Source: Streptomyces griseoruber
GTDB taxonomy: Bacteria > Actinomycetota > Actinomycetes > Streptomycetales > Streptomycetaceae
Assembly (NCBI RefSeq): GCF_001514205.1
Contig: NZ_KQ948777.1
Coordinates: forward strand, 222,812-286,811
Length of the DNA stretch: 64,000 bases
Direction of reading: 5' to 3'
The notes under the pieces were generated by a model. That model did no database searches, was not told where the DNA came from, and worked only from the letters and a program-made list of their open reading frames with translations. Within the stretch, counting starts at the first letter, position 1; each line of letters opens with the position of its first letter. Below are positions 54,481 through 62,975 of the stretch, piece by piece. Made by a program: the position numbers and the translations under genes.

Positions 54481-54737
54481 TTCGTCGCCGTGCGCGCAGC
54501 TTGCCCTGGACACCGCCGGGTCCGGCCGGTGCTGGTGGGCCGCCCGCCGCTGCCGGCGGACCTCCCGGTCACCGTCGTGGACCACGGCAACCGGGGCGGC
54601 GCCTTCCAGGCCGCCGGCGATCTCTTCTCCCAGGGCCACCGGCGTGTCCTTCCGACGTCTCGGTGGTCGGCTTCGGCGACGTCCCCTTCGCCGCGGACCT
54701 CATCCCGCCGCTCACCTCGGCCCGGGCCGGCTGGTGA
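54481..54737 (+). pseudogene. Remnant of a second LacI-family regulator
   Basis: One rightward frame reads PVLVGRPPLPADLPVTVVDH followed by NRGGAFQAA and GHRRV, typical of the middle of LacI-type ligand domains. After a frame change comes DVSVVGFGDVPFAADLIPPL and TSARAG, typical of the C-terminal part. The helix-turn-helix is missing and about 60 residues between the two segments are deleted. Confidence 0.65.
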
Positions 54738-54842
54738 TCCGCGCCAGCCCGTGCGCACGCCGGCAAAACCTGACGGAACTTGACAGGTATGGCAGGAAGC
54801 ATGGGCTCGTCAGGACGGCATTCCACGGCGTGAGGAGCCCCC

Positions 54843-55382
54843 GTGCACATCCGGCAGACCGTCATCCCCCTGGGGGGCGAGGAAGCCTCCCGTGAGGAAT
54901 CCGTTCCGTTCGAGCGGGCCTGGCTCGGCGTGGTGTCGGCCGAGCACGCCCGCCGTGCGAGCCGGCACGGCTGGATCCAGCTCAACCACGGCGACCGCCG
55001 CAACGTCGCCCGGCTGCGCCGGGGGGACGGATTCGTCTTCTACTCGCCCACCGAGCGCCTGGGCGACCGGGCGAAGCTGCGCGCCTTCACGGCGCTGGGG
55101 ACCGTTGCCGACGACGAGCCCCATCTCGCCGACGAAGTCGTGAACATGGGCGCCAGAGGGACCCTGCGGCCCTGGCGACGGGCCGTCGACTTCGCGCGGG
55201 TGCACGCCGTCGGCCTGCACACCGTCACCCACGACCTGGCCCTGACCCGGGAGCGGAACTGGGGCTACCGACTGCGCTTCGGGCTGCTGCCGCTGGCCGT
55301 GGCGGACTTCGAGGTACTGCGCGGAGCGATGGAGCGAGGAGAGGAGTCGCCGCGGTCGCCTACGGGGCCGTGCGCGCCGTGA
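54843..55382 (+). CDS. EVE-domain (UPF0310) protein
   Basis: A 179-residue protein from GTG 54843, preceded by GAGGAG. After 25 variable residues the EVE domain begins: WLGVVSAEHARRASRHGWIQ, then LRRGDGFVFYSPTE, FTALGTV and WGYRLRFGLLPL. EVE domains have a PUA-like fold that recognises modified bases in DNA or RNA, and some act in defence against phages with modified DNA. It stands alone here. Its 3' end overlaps the decayed methyltransferase gene by 23 bp. Confidence 0.85.
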   Translation: MHIRQTVIPLGGEEASREESVPFERAWLGVVSAEHARRASRHGWIQLNHGDRRNVARLRRGDGFVFYSPTERLGDRAKLRAFTALGTVADDEPHLADEVVNMGARGTLRPWRRAVDFARVHAVGLHTVTHDLALTRERNWGYRLRFGLLPLAVADFEVLRGAMERGEESPRSPTGPCAP

Positions 55383-56128
55383 GCAGCGGTAAGAAGAAAC
55401 CTGATTCCTGGGGCGGCCGCCCCACGGGGTCCACGACGCCCGCGTCGGCCACGAGCGCGCTCAGACGGTCCCGGCCGAGCGCCCAGTAGGTGGCCCCGCG
55501 GACCTGGACACTCCACCGCCCGTCCGCCGGCAGGAGCTGGAAGTGCTCGAGGTCGTAGTGCTCGCCGCCTCGTGCCAGTGCCAGAGCCGGAAGGAGACGG
55601 TGCGCTCCGCTCCGCCCACGGGCCGGTGGACCTGGGGAGGCGTCGATTCGGGCCGGTCCGCAGCAGGTCGTCGCAGGGGCGGGTGCCGAGCAGCAGCCGG
55701 CCGCCGGGGCGCAGGACACGGCGCATCTCCGTCAGCGCGGTGTGCACGTCCTGGGCCGTCAGAAGGTGCGGCAGGGAGTTGTCGGCGCAGACGACGGCGT
55801 CGAAGCGGGCGTCCGGAAACGGGAGGCGTCGCATGTCGGCGGCGGCCGTGCGCAGTGTCACCTCCCTGAGGGCGGCCTCACGGGCGGCCCGGGCCGCCGC
55901 GCGGGGGCTGAGATCCGTCCCGGTGACCTCGTGCCCGTGCCGGGCGAGGCCGGCGGCCGGGGTGCCGATGCCGCAGGAGCAGTCCAGGACAGCCGCCCCG
56001 GCCCGGCCCGGCAGCGCGTCGAGGGCACGGCCCTGCCGGCGGACGCTCGCGTCCCCGTCCGCGTGGATCAGGTGGTGGTCGTCGGCGAGTTCGTCGGAGA
56101 AGCGGCGGGTCACCGAGGTCTCGGACAT
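55360..56128 (-). pseudogene. SAM-dependent methyltransferase with two frameshifts
   Basis: The first frame gives a good class I methyltransferase start: VLDCSCGIGTPAAGLARHGH, VTGTDLSPRAA, FDAVVCADNSLPHL and RRVLRPGGRLLLGTRP. Near 55650-55656 the homology passes to a second frame (TPPQVHRPVGGAERTVSFRL), and near 55563-55573 to a third (GGEHYDLEHFQLLPADGRW to ESGFFLPLLTAR). One missing base at each point would restore a protein of about 256 residues. Either the gene is decaying or the sequence has two errors in GC runs. Confidence 0.7.
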
Positions 56129-56208
56129 GACCGGACACTGCTGAACTCGCCCGCTGAGCCGCGGCGCCTGGACGGGCGTTGTCAGTGGTCCGGAGGAAGA
56201 TGCCGATC

Positions 56209-57528
56209 ATGACGTCGCCGCTGACCTCGCCGCTGACCCTGCCCGCTTCCCTGACGGACGCCCGTCGGGTCGATCCCGCCTCCGACGGGTGGGCGTTCGT
56301 CACGCATCACGCCGTGGCCACGCCCGCGGGGGACACCTACGTGGTGTCCGGGGCGCGACGCTATCGATGGGAGGCCGAGGGGGCGACGGATCCCGCGGAA
56401 CAGAACTTCGGCTGTCAGCTGATCACCCGCCACGGCACCGACGGACGGCCCGTCGCCGTCGCCCTGTACGGGCAGCCGCGCCCGGACGGCACGCCCTCGG
56501 CGGTCGAGGAGGGCACCGAGCCGACCCTGGCGGTCCTTCCGGACGGGACCCTCGCCGTCAGCTCCAGACCGGGCAGCACCCATCTGCTCTCCGCGGACCT
56601 GAGCCGGGTCCTGGCCTCCTGGCGGATGCCCTGGGGCTGGCAGGAGGAGAAGGAGCGGAACGGCGACCCCTACGCCGCGTCGATATCCGTCACGCCCTCG
56701 GGCCGGCTGCTGTGCGTGACCTCCGAGTACGGGCTGAGCAACTTCGCCGGAGCCCACCCCAACATCGTCGCCCTCTCCGAGCCGGGCGACCCTCTCGCCC
56801 CCGGCTCCAAGGCCACGCTCCGGGCCCTCGCCACGCACGACGCGCGCACCGACCGCCAGACCGATGCCGACCTCCGTGCCCACGTCCGCTACCGGGGCGC
56901 GCCGGTGGGCCACGACAACCGTCCCTCGCCCTCGCTGACCGAGATCGTGTCCGAGGACGCCGCCCGCTCCGACGACTACCACGACTGCACGATGGGACGG
57001 CCTGCGGCGCTCGGCGACGACCTGTTCGTCGTCCCCGTCTTCGGACGCCTCTACCGCTCGGGCAACCGGGGCCAGGTCTTCACCTTCGCGCTCCTCGACG
57101 ACCAGGGAGCGGTCCGGGGCCGTCTGGAGGGGCTCCACCGGTACGAGGACAGCCCGTTCACCGGCTTCTGCTTCACCGTGGTCGGCGATCCGTACCGCGC
57201 CCGCGCCTTCCATCTCAACCGCTTCGGCCTGTACGCCTGGAGCGCCGACGGCCGGCTGCGCTCCCGTATGTCCACCGAGGACAAGCCGTACAAGGCGCTC
57301 ACCCACTTCACCCTCCTGGAGACCACGCCCGCCGGTGAACTCCTCCTCGCCCACCGCACCCAGCACCTGCTGCTCCGCGTGCCGGTCCCGGAGGACCTCG
57401 ACGGCCTCGCGGCCGCGGTGGAGGCGGCCCTGAAGAGCTACGCCCGCGGGCGCACGGCGTGGAAGAAGGAGTACGCCCCGGTGAACTGGCACTGGGTCGA
57501 CGGCTCCGCCCGGGTGCACCACCTGTGA
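56209..57528 (+). CDS. Uncharacterised beta-propeller-like protein
   Basis: A protein of 439 residues from ATG 56209 (442 from ATG 56200; both lie after GGAGGAAG). Repeated strand pairs such as EPTLAVLPDGTLAVSSRPGS, ISVTPSGRLLCVTSEYGLSN, FGLYAWSADGRLRSR and LLETTPAGELLLAHRTQ suggest a propeller. No signal peptide and no catalytic motif is visible. I do not recognise a function. Confidence 0.75.
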   Translation: MTSPLTSPLTLPASLTDARRVDPASDGWAFVTHHAVATPAGDTYVVSGARRYRWEAEGATDPAEQNFGCQLITRHGTDGRPVAVALYGQPRPDGTPSAVEEGTEPTLAVLPDGTLAVSSRPGSTHLLSADLSRVLASWRMPWGWQEEKERNGDPYAASISVTPSGRLLCVTSEYGLSNFAGAHPNIVALSEPGDPLAPGSKATLRALATHDARTDRQTDADLRAHVRYRGAPVGHDNRPSPSLTEIVSEDAARSDDYHDCTMGRPAALGDDLFVVPVFGRLYRSGNRGQVFTFALLDDQGAVRGRLEGLHRYEDSPFTGFCFTVVGDPYRARAFHLNRFGLYAWSADGRLRSRMSTEDKPYKALTHFTLLETTPAGELLLAHRTQHLLLRVPVPEDLDGLAAAVEAALKSYARGRTAWKKEYAPVNWHWVDGSARVHHL

Positions 57529-57559
57529 ACCCGGACGGAGCCGCCGGGAGGGCCCGGCC

Positions 57560-58774
57560 TCACGCCGTCGGGGCGGGCAGCCACAGGTCGGGGCCGAAGA
57601 CCTCGTAACGGATCCGCCGGGCCGGGACGCCGGCGCGCAGCAGCCCGCCCCGTATCTCCCGCATGAAGGGCACCGGGCCGCACAGGAACACCGTGGCGTC
57701 CGCGGGCAGTTCGATCCCGTCGAGGTCCATCGGACCGGTCCGGGCGGTGGGCTCCTCCGCTCCGGGACGCTCGTACCAGAACGTGGCACGGGCGCCCGGC
57801 AGCCGCTCCACGAGGTCGCGGGTCTCGGCCCGCAGCGCGTGCTCGGCGGGGGAGCGGTCGGCGTGCAGGACCAGCACCGGGCGGGTCGAGCCGAGGCCGG
57901 CGAGGTGGGCCAGGATGCCGGTCATGGGGGTGCAGCCGATGCCCGCGGAGACCAGGACCACCGGTGCGCCGGCGTCGGCCGGCTCGTCGAGGAAGATGTC
58001 ACCGAACGGCGCGGACAGCATCAGCTCGTCCCCCGCCCGGACCCGGTCGTGCAGCAGGGTGGAGACCTCTCCGTCCGGTCCGCCGGCCGTCCCCGCGACC
58101 CGTTTCACCGTGATCCGCCGCAGCTCGCCGCCCGGGGCGCAGGACAGGCTGTACTGCCGGAGCTGACGTACCCCGTCGGGCATCCGGACCCGCACGCTCA
58201 CGTACTGGCCCGCCCGGGCGTGCGGTGCGGGCGCGCCGTCGGCGGGGCGCAGCAGGAACGACGCCACGTCCGCGGTCTCCGCCCGGCGCTCGACGACCGT
58301 CCACGGCCGCCACACCTCGCCGGGCGCGACCCCCGCGTCCTGGTAGAGCCGGGCCTCCCGCCCGATCAGGGCCCCCGCCATCAGCCAGTACACCTCGTCC
58401 CAGGCGGCCGCCACCTCCGGGGTGACCGCGTCCCCGAGCACCTCGGCGATCGCGCCGAACAGGTACTTGTGGACGATCGTGTACTGGTCGTCGGTGACCC
58501 CGACGGCCGCGTGCTTGTGCGCGATCCGGTCCAGGAGCGTGTCGGGACGGGTGTCCGGGGCGTCGAGCAGCGCGGTCGCGAACCCGGCGATCGAAGCGGC
58601 GAGGGCCTGCCGCTGGGCGCCGCTCGCCTGGTTGCCCCGGTTGAACATCCCGTCCAGCAGTTCGGGCCGCTCGCGGAACATCGTGGCGTAGAACCGCGTG
58701 GTGATCTCGTCGAGCGCTCCGGCGACCGCGGGCAGGGTGGCACGGACGACTGCGGCGGATTCTGCGGACAGCAT
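57560..58774 (-). CDS. hmp: Flavohemoglobin (nitric oxide dioxygenase)
   Basis: A 404-residue protein with three domains. The globin (residues 1-140) has ITTRFYATMF with the distal Tyr and IAHKHAAVGVTDDQY with the proximal His. The FAD domain has GQYVSVRVRMPDGVRQLRQYSLS. The NAD domain has VLVSAGIGCTPMTGILAHL and FLCGPVPFM. It turns NO and O2 into nitrate with NADPH. GGGAGG precedes ATG 58772-58774. The upstream region carries motifs shared with the rest of the stress island, so it is probably under the response regulator encoded divergently from it. Confidence 0.95.
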   Translation of the reverse strand: MLSAESAAVVRATLPAVAGALDEITTRFYATMFRERPELLDGMFNRGNQASGAQRQALAASIAGFATALLDAPDTRPDTLLDRIAHKHAAVGVTDDQYTIVHKYLFGAIAEVLGDAVTPEVAAAWDEVYWLMAGALIGREARLYQDAGVAPGEVWRPWTVVERRAETADVASFLLRPADGAPAPHARAGQYVSVRVRMPDGVRQLRQYSLSCAPGGELRRITVKRVAGTAGGPDGEVSTLLHDRVRAGDELMLSAPFGDIFLDEPADAGAPVVLVSAGIGCTPMTGILAHLAGLGSTRPVLVLHADRSPAEHALRAETRDLVERLPGARATFWYERPGAEEPTARTGPMDLDGIELPADATVFLCGPVPFMREIRGGLLRAGVPARRIRYEVFGPDLWLPAPTA

Positions 58775-59126
58775 GGAGCCTCCCGGGGAGGGCCTGAGAC
58801 AGGGGGAGCGCCGCTTCGGATGGCGGCGGCGCACCTCTGTCTAGCAGGCGAAAGCCAGGATTCCGGGCCCGATCGGCCGTCCGGGACGAAAAGGGGACCA
58901 ACGGCCCCACCGGTTCGGGAACATCGGCCCGGCGGGCGGCCCGGCCGACGGGACGTACGGCGGGACGCGACCGCCCTTCGGCCCGGGGACCGGGCGCGGT
59001 AGGGCCGACCGGCCCTGGCCCTCCGGCCCCCGATGGCGCAAGATCTCCCTAAGGCCAGGACCGGTCACGCCCTCGTACGGGGCAGGCCGGCCCAGGCGTC
59101 CCACGGTACGAACGAGGAGCGATCCG
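58775..59126. promoter_or_regulatory. Divergent regulatory region between hmp and the response regulator gene
   Basis: 352 bp with three likely operator sites: GGGCCCGATCGGCC from 58865, GGGACCAACGGCCCC at 58894-58908 and AGGGCCGACCGGCCCT at 59001-59016. The same two site types recur upstream of the other genes of this island. I see no small gene here. Confidence 0.6.
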
Positions 59127-59819
59127 ATGGCGGACGGCGAGCGTCCCGGACCCGAGACCCCGATCCGGGTCTTCCTGCTGGACGACCACGAGGTGGTCCG
59201 GCGCGGGGTGCGCGACCTGCTGAACGACGAGCCGGACATCACCGTGGTCGGCGAGGCGGGCACCGTGGAGCAGGCCCTCGTACGGGTGCCCGCGCTGCGC
59301 CCGCAGGTGGCCGTGCTCGACGTACGGCTGCCGGACGGCGACGGCGTGACCGTCTGCCGCGAGCTGCGGTCCAGCATGCCGGAGCTGCTCTGTCTGATGC
59401 TGACCTCGTTCGACGACGAGGAGGCCCTGCTCGACTCGATCATGGCCGGCGCCTCGGGCTATGTGCTGAAGCAGATCCAGGGCACGGATCTGGTGTCCGC
59501 GGTCCGCACGGTGGCCGCCGGGCAGTCGCTGCTCGACCCCAGCGCCACCACCCGCCTGATGGCCCGGCTGCGCCAGGGCCAGGAGCCGGAGCCCGAGCCG
59601 GACGCCCTGCCGGGCCTGACGGACCGGGAGCGCGAGATCCTGGCCCTGATCGGCGAGGGGCTGACCAACCGCCAGATCGGAGAGCGGCTGTACCTGGCCG
59701 AGAAGACGGTCAAGAACCACATCTCCCGGCTGCTCGCCAAGCTCGGCGTGGAGCGGCGCATCCAGGCCGCCGTCATCGCCACCCAGGCCCAGGACCGGCT
59801 CCGGCAGAAGGGGCACTGA
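59127..59819 (+). CDS. LuxR-family response regulator, DevR/OsdR-like
   Basis: A 230-residue regulator. The receiver domain has FLLDDHEVVRRGVRDLL, the phosphorylated D65 in VLDVRLPD, Thr in MLTSFDDEEALLDSI and Lys in YVLKQI. The LuxR-type DNA-binding domain (about residues 155-220) has LTDREREILALIGEGLTNRQ and EKTVKNHISRLLAKLGVERR. These segments closely follow DevR/DosR of mycobacteria and OsdR of Streptomyces, which control dormancy under low oxygen or NO. No sensor kinase gene is next to it. The surrounding genes are the usual members of that regulon. Confidence 0.88.
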   Translation: MADGERPGPETPIRVFLLDDHEVVRRGVRDLLNDEPDITVVGEAGTVEQALVRVPALRPQVAVLDVRLPDGDGVTVCRELRSSMPELLCLMLTSFDDEEALLDSIMAGASGYVLKQIQGTDLVSAVRTVAAGQSLLDPSATTRLMARLRQGQEPEPEPDALPGLTDREREILALIGEGLTNRQIGERLYLAEKTVKNHISRLLAKLGVERRIQAAVIATQAQDRLRQKGH

Positions 59820-59850
59820 CCCCTCGGCGCGGACCCGCACACGCTCCGGT

Positions 59851-59887
59851 CGGTACGGCAAGGGACCCATGGCCCCTTGCCGTACCG
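59851..59887. terminator. Bidirectional hairpin terminator
   Basis: A 14-bp perfect stem (CGGTACGGCAAGGG paired with CCCTTGCCGTACCG) with a 9-base loop sits between the response regulator stop and the end of the convergent PPOX-fold gene. Confidence 0.8.
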
Positions 59888-59893
59888 CTGTGC

Positions 59894-60316
59894 TCAGGCG
59901 CTGTACCGGGCCCCGATCACCTCGCGACCGGTGACCATGCCGGGCTCGATCCGGACGAAGACGCCGTCCCTGATCGGCATCCACGAGGTGGGACCGCTCT
60001 CGGACAGCCGGTCGTGCTCGGCCGGGTCGGTCACCACGGCCGCCTGCCCCGTGACGACGACGCTCCAGCCCGACTGGGTCGCCGCGTGCCACTCGTCCGC
60101 CTCGAAGGCGACCACGACGCCGTCGATCGCACGGACCAGGTCGGAGGCGGCCGAGGTGCGCAGCACGACGGAGGCGTCCGGGTCGAGGGTGAAGTTCACG
60201 GGGAGGACCGCGGGCAGCGCGTGTCGGGTGTACACGACACGGCCGACCGGCACCTTCGCCAGCAGGCGCAGGCACTCCTGCCGGTCGAGCGCGCGAAAGG
60301 CATCGTTCTGAACCAT
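59894..60316 (-). CDS. Pyridoxamine 5'-phosphate oxidase-fold (split-barrel flavin) protein
   Basis: A 140-residue protein: ALDRQECLRLLAKVPVGRVV, LPAVLPVNFTLD, VVVAFEADEWHAATQSGWSV and VTGQAAVVTD. This is the small FMN- or F420-binding split-barrel family common in the DevR/OsdR regulon, of unknown substrate. ATG 60314-60316 was chosen because homology starts at MVQNDAF and an operator-like palindrome lies 36 bp upstream. Confidence 0.87.
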   Translation of the reverse strand: MVQNDAFRALDRQECLRLLAKVPVGRVVYTRHALPAVLPVNFTLDPDASVVLRTSAASDLVRAIDGVVVAFEADEWHAATQSGWSVVVTGQAAVVTDPAEHDRLSESGPTSWMPIRDGVFVRIEPGMVTGREVIGARYSA

Positions 60317-60351
60317 CCGTCCATCGTGGGACGCGCCTCCGGGTCCCGGGT

Positions 60352-60367
60352 AGGGCCGGACGGCCCG
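60352..60367 (-). promoter_or_regulatory. Operator-like palindrome before the PPOX-fold gene
   Basis: AGGGCCGGACGGCCCG, the GGGCCGnnCGGCCC type, 36 bp before the start codon. The inference of DevR/OsdR-type binding rests on its recurrence in this island. Confidence 0.55.
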
Positions 60368-60472
60368 TTCTGGGCACGGAACACGGGCCGCCGAACGGAG
60401 CGGGACAGGGCGGAGGGGCATGGCGGAGGGGCCCCGCGACGTGAGTGCCGCGGGACCCCTCCGGGTGCGGGA

Positions 60473-60937
60473 TCAGACGGCGCTGTCGGCGCCCCACGGG
60501 GCGTACAGGTCGAGCAGCCGGGTGCGGGTGGAGCGCAGACGGTGGGCGAGGACGTCACCGACCCACTGGCCGACGGCCCGGCCCAGCTCGGGGTCCTCCT
60601 CGCACATCATGCGGACGGCCGTGGCGTCGAACTCGTACGCCCGCACCGGCGTCGCCGCCTCCGCGCCCAGGTGCCAGACGTGGGGCGTGAACAGCCAGGA
60701 CCAGCCGACGAGTTCGTTGTGCCGCAGGGACTCGATGACGGCCGCGCGACGGCCCGGCACATGCATGTCCAGGTCGACGGTGCCCGTACGGATGATCCAG
60801 AACCGGTCGGCCCGGCCGCCCTCCTCGAACAGCCGCGTTCCCTGCGGGAAGGACACCTCGCGGGCGACGCGCAGGAGCCGCTCACGGTGCGCGGCGGGCA
60901 GGGCCCGCAGCATGCTGGGCGCAGGTGTGTCGATCAT
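60473..60937 (-). CDS. Cyclic-nucleotide-binding domain protein lacking a DNA-binding domain
   Basis: A 154-residue protein made of one cNMP-binding domain: FPQGTRLFEEGGRADRFWII, GTVDLDMHVPGRRAAVIESL and NELVGWSWLF, then a C-helix (EEDPELGRAVGQWVGDVLAHRL). It ends before any helix-turn-helix, so it is not a normal Crp/Fnr regulator. The RAAVIESL segment stands where the phosphate-binding cassette would be and lacks its usual Arg-Ser/Thr pair, so it may bind something else or nothing. ATG 60935-60937 is the start. Confidence 0.85.
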   Translation of the reverse strand: MIDTPAPSMLRALPAAHRERLLRVAREVSFPQGTRLFEEGGRADRFWIIRTGTVDLDMHVPGRRAAVIESLRHNELVGWSWLFTPHVWHLGAEAATPVRAYEFDATAVRMMCEEDPELGRAVGQWVGDVLAHRLRSTRTRLLDLYAPWGADSAV

Positions 60938-61028
60938 GGCGTGCCTCCGGGCTGGTCGGCGGGATCTGCCATGTCCAGCATGGTCCCGGCGCCCGCTCAC
61001 GGGCCATGGGCCGTCCGGTACCCGGCCC

Positions 61029-61042
61029 GGGCCGGTCGGCCC
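61029..61042. promoter_or_regulatory. Operator-like palindrome between divergent genes
   Basis: GGGCCGGTCGGCCC lies between the cNMP-binding protein gene (start 60937) and the DUF429 gene (start 61069). It is the same palindrome type as in the rest of the island. Confidence 0.55.
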
Positions 61043-61068
61043 GGCCCCGGACAGGGCATCCTGACGGC

Positions 61069-61797
61069 ATGCGCACCGTCGGCGTGGACCTCTCCGCGCG
61101 CCCCCGTCGTACCGCCGTGTCCGTGATCGACTGGTCCGGGGAGCGGGCCGTCGTGCACGCCCCCATCCTGCGCTGCACGGACGATCGCCTGCTGGAGCTG
61201 CTCACCGCGCTGGGGGAGGAGGACCGGGCCGGGGTGGACTGCCCGTTCGGCTGGCCCGTCGCGTTCGTCGAGGCGATGGCCGCCCACGCCGCACCGCACC
61301 CCGACTGGCCGGGCCGGGACGCCGCGGGCGACGACGATCTCCGGGCCCTGCGCTACCGGCGCACCGATCTGCTCGTCGCCCGCCACGCCCCGCGCTTTCC
61401 GCTGTCGGTCTCCTTCGACAAGCTCGGCTCCGTCGCCGCCCGCTGGGCCCGCCTGCAGGCCCGGCTGGCCCGGCTCGGCCACCCGGTGGACCGCACGGGG
61501 GCCGGCCGGGTGGCCGAGGTGTACCCGGCCGCCGCCCGGCACCGCTGGGGCCTGCCCCTGGGCACCGTGGACGAACTGACCGCCGCCGCACCCTGGCTGC
61601 ACCTCTCCGGCACGGCACGGCAGACGTACGCCACCGACCGGGACGCCTACGACGCGCTCATCGCCTCGCTGACCGCCCGGGCGATCGGCGTACGGCGCAC
61701 CGCGTGGCCCACCGCAGCGGACGCCGGGCCCGCGCGCACCGAGGGCTGGATCCACCTCCCTGAGCCGGACTCCCTCCCCGGCCTCCTGCACGACTGA
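61069..61797 (+). CDS. DUF429-family protein
   Basis: A 242-residue protein starting MRTVGVDLSARPRRTAVSVI, an RNase H-like start with a metal-binding Asp. It continues with GVDCPFGWPVAFVEAM, LRYRRTDLLVARHAP and VAEVYPAAARHRWGLPLG, hallmarks of DUF429, a predicted nuclease family. It is often found in streptomycete stress islands. The ATG lies 26 bp after an operator-like site, which suggests a short or absent leader. Confidence 0.85.
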   Translation: MRTVGVDLSARPRRTAVSVIDWSGERAVVHAPILRCTDDRLLELLTALGEEDRAGVDCPFGWPVAFVEAMAAHAAPHPDWPGRDAAGDDDLRALRYRRTDLLVARHAPRFPLSVSFDKLGSVAARWARLQARLARLGHPVDRTGAGRVAEVYPAAARHRWGLPLGTVDELTAAAPWLHLSGTARQTYATDRDAYDALIASLTARAIGVRRTAWPTAADAGPARTEGWIHLPEPDSLPGLLHD

Positions 61798-61863
61798 CGG
61801 ACACGGCCGACGGACACGACCGGACACGACCGACGGACACGACCGACGGACACGACTGACGGA
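61797..61863 (+). repeat. Short tandem repeat after the DUF429 gene
   Basis: About five imperfect copies of GACGGACACGACC, 9-14 bp each, starting at the stop codon. No hairpin of note. It is probably slippage-born. Confidence 0.7.
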
Positions 61864-61884
61864 CCATCACCGAGTCTCCGCCGT

Positions 61885-61920
61885 AGGGCCGTTCGGCCCC
61901 CGGCAGGGACCTCAGGCCCC
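61885..61920 (+). promoter_or_regulatory. Paired operator-like sites before the first universal stress gene
   Basis: AGGGCCGTTCGGCCCC (61885-61900) and GGGACCTCAGGCCCC (61906-61920), 5 bp apart, about 60 bp before the gene. The pair recurs in the same order before the second universal stress gene. Confidence 0.6.
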
Positions 61921-61979
61921 TGCCGTCCCAGGGGCACCGGACCGGAGACTTGCGGTGCATCCCCCAAGGAGGTCCGCAC

Positions 61980-62894
61980 ATGTCCGTCATCACCGTCGGT
62001 CTCGACGGCTCGCCCGAGAGTCTCGCCGCCGCGGACTGGGCCGCCCGCGAGGCGGCCCAGCAGGAGGCGCTCCTGCGGCTCGTCCACGCCGAGGAACCGG
62101 TGGTCCCCCTGTACGCGCCGCTCGGCGGCATCTCCGCGCCCGGTGTGCTCGCCGCGCAGCGCGACTGGGCCGCGCACCTGCTCCGGGAGACGGAGTCCCG
62201 GCTCGCGCTGCGCCGCCCCGATCTGCGGATCACCGCCGAGGAGACCCGGCAGGAGGCCGTGCCCGCCCTGCTGTCCGCCGCCGGACACGCCGACCTGCTG
62301 GTCCTGGGGTCCCGGGGCCTCGGCACGGTCACCGGGTTCCTGGTCGGCTCCGTCGCCCTGGCCGTCGTGGCGCGCTCCGAGCGGCCGGTCGTCCTCGTGC
62401 GGGCCGGTGAGCGCGCCGAGGACGAGCATCGGCCGGACGCCGGCGGAGCCGCCTCGGAGGCCACGCCGTACCGCGACGTCGTGCTCGGCCTGGACCTGGC
62501 GAACCCGGCCGCCGCCGTCCTCGAGTTCGCCTTCGAGGCCGCCCGCCGCCGCGCCAGTGGGCTGCGGGTCGTGCACGGCTGGAACCCGGCGGCCGTCTAC
62601 GGCTACGGCGCCGTCCTGGACGCCGGTCTCAACGCCGAGCTGGCCGAGGAGGCGCGGCAGGGGCTCAGCGAGGTTCTGCGGCCGTGGCGGGACAAGTTCC
62701 CCGGCGTCGAGGTCCGGGAGCAGACGGTCGTGGGCGGCGCCGGCCGCCATCTCGTGCACGCCTCCCGGGACGCCGCACTGGTCGTCGTGGGCCGCGCGCA
62801 GCGCCACACCCCGGTCGGCGGCCGCATCGGCCCGGTGACGCACGCCGTCCTGCAACACGCCTCGGCACCGGTCGCGGTGGTACCGCACGACTGA
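61980..62894 (+). CDS. Tandem-domain universal stress protein
   Basis: A 304-residue protein of two UspA domains. Domain 1 (1-145) starts SVITVGLDGSPESLAAADWA and has the ATP-binding LLVLGSRGLGTVTGFLVGSV. Domain 2 (about 160-304) has VVLGLDLANPAAAVLEFAF but VVVGRAQRHTPVGGRIGPV, a looser ATP loop. Such proteins are strongly induced in hypoxia by DevR/OsdR. A full AAGGAGGT ribosome site precedes ATG 61980. Confidence 0.93.
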   Translation: MSVITVGLDGSPESLAAADWAAREAAQQEALLRLVHAEEPVVPLYAPLGGISAPGVLAAQRDWAAHLLRETESRLALRRPDLRITAEETRQEAVPALLSAAGHADLLVLGSRGLGTVTGFLVGSVALAVVARSERPVVLVRAGERAEDEHRPDAGGAASEATPYRDVVLGLDLANPAAAVLEFAFEAARRRASGLRVVHGWNPAAVYGYGAVLDAGLNAELAEEARQGLSEVLRPWRDKFPGVEVREQTVVGGAGRHLVHASRDAALVVVGRAQRHTPVGGRIGPVTHAVLQHASAPVAVVPHD

Positions 62895-62923
62895 GGGCGG
62901 GCCACCGCCCGACCGGCCCGCCC
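62895..62923 (+). terminator. Hairpin after the first universal stress gene
   Basis: A 9-bp stem (GGGCGGGCC paired with GGCCCGCCC) directly after the stop codon with an 11-base loop. Confidence 0.55.
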
Positions 62924-62975
62924 GGCGCCACCGCCCGGCGCCACCGCCAGGTGCCGCCGCCCGGTGCCGTCGGCC

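Noticed and set aside
61797..61863. CRISPR-like repeats
   Set aside because: Units are 9-14 bp, imperfect and without spacers, and no cas genes are near.
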